Assembly (NCBI GenBank): GCA_007120155.1
Contig: SKOF01000596.1
Location: 1 to 6,265, forward strand
Source: Thioalkalivibrio sp.
GTDB taxonomy: Bacteria > Pseudomonadota > Gammaproteobacteria > Ectothiorhodospirales > Ectothiorhodospiraceae
Direction of reading: 5' to 3'
Length of the DNA stretch: 6,265 nucleotides
A program made the position numbers and the translations under genes. Every line of letters starts with the position of its first letter. The stretch's first letter is position 1. The notes beneath the pieces are model-generated. The model saw only the letters and a program-made list of their open reading frames with translations. It did no database searches and was not told where the DNA came from. Shown in pieces: positions 5,905 to 6,265 of this stretch.

Positions 5905-6265
5905 ATCGTGATGATGAAACCTTTCTGATTCGCTGTCATGTCCACCGAATCGGCCCATGCAGCCATAGCGGCGGCGTCGAGGTGGTCCGGTGAGGCTCCG
6001 TATTCGTCTTTGATCTCGTCTTTTGTCGTGGCGACAAGCACCTCGTTCTCCCTATTTGCATAGTATTTTTCCTCGAATTCGACAACTCGGGCGGCTGTCA
6101 TAAGCTGATCTTTCAACTCTGTGTCACGAATGATGCCCCCGTCTTTCAGGAATTGGCCGAGGTGATACAGGGCTTCGGTCCAGTAATTCTTGAACATGTC
6201 TTCATCCACAGCATTCTTATTTGCTGCCCATCTGACAGTATCCTTTTTCCCTCGTAACTTGACAA
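5901..6265 (-). CDS. terL: Terminase large subunit, C-terminal nuclease end (5' truncated by window)
   Basis: The last 120 codons of a terminase large subunit, the ATP-driven motor and nuclease that cuts concatemeric viral DNA and packages it through the portal. The frame is open to the window edge, so the GTG at 6209 is an internal codon and not the start; the ATPase domain must lie outside. Visible features are FKNYWTEALYHLGQFLKDGG, a stretch of the sort seen in TerL nuclease domains, and near the C-terminus SPDHLDAAAMAAWA. The latter fits the final RNase H-fold motif (SPDxxDA), where an Asp helps to bind the catalytic metal. The gene ends in TGA that overlaps the ATG of the next gene (ATGA), and the portal gene follows shortly after, the usual terminase-portal order. 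The family call rests on the motif and the neighbourhood; the missing N-terminus prevents checking Walker A/B. Confidence 0.85.
   Translation of the reverse strand, partial: VKLRGKKDTVRWAANKNAVDEDMFKNYWTEALYHLGQFLKDGGIIRDTELKDQLMTAARVVEFEEKYYANRENEVLVATTKDEIKDEYGASPDHLDAAAMAAWADSVDMTANQKGFIITI

Noticed and set aside
5905..5958. Upstream ATG that would extend the small basic protein by 18 residues
   Set aside because: It would overlap the terminase by 58 bases and begins with a low-quality His/Ser-rich leader; the ATGA overlap start at 5904 fits the other junctions.
5901..6209. Terminase fragment read as a complete 102-residue gene from GTG at 6209
   Set aside because: The frame is open upstream to the window edge with terminase-like sequence (KLRGKKDTVRWAANKNA), so GTG is an internal Val codon.

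Overview
The window looks like part of the late (structural) operon of a tailed virus or provirus of a halophilic archaeon. Every supported gene lies on the minus strand, so transcription runs from base 6265 towards base 1. Two things point to a salt-in host. The proteins are very acidic and poor in lysine; the 128-residue product has no lysine and one arginine against about two dozen Asp/Glu. CTAG, a tetranucleotide avoided in haloarchaea, is absent from all 6265 bases. Base composition looks close to balanced by eye, lower than most haloarchaea, so the exact host is open.

Layout in transcription order: the C-terminal nuclease end of the terminase large subunit (6265-5901, cut by the window edge); a small basic 85-residue protein of unknown role (5904-5647); the portal protein (5621-4089); a 128-residue tail-fibre-type protein (4092-3706); a 266-residue tail-fibre/adhesin protein with a recognisable attachment N-terminus (3698-2898); a 387-residue GLUG-repeat beta-helix adhesin (2891-1728); a 473-residue beta-helix protein resembling family 1 polysaccharide (pectate) lyases (1731-310); and the first 100 codons of a conserved small phage protein (301-1, cut by the other edge). 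Three junctions are ATGA stop/start overlaps, three are gaps of 6-8 bases and one is 25 bases. No stretch longer than 25 bases lacks a gene, and I see no tRNA, CRISPR, insertion sequence or promoter.

The first part (terminase, portal) is the DNA-packaging machine. The second part is a host-recognition cassette: a fibre base, an acidic repeat adhesin and a putative glycan-cleaving spike. It sits directly after the portal, where tailed viruses usually carry the maturation protease and major capsid protein. That placement, and a pectate-lyase-like enzyme in an apparent archaeal virus, are the main points of interest. The lyase-like protein keeps the Arg-containing catalytic segment but seems to lack some acidic residues that bind calcium in relatives.
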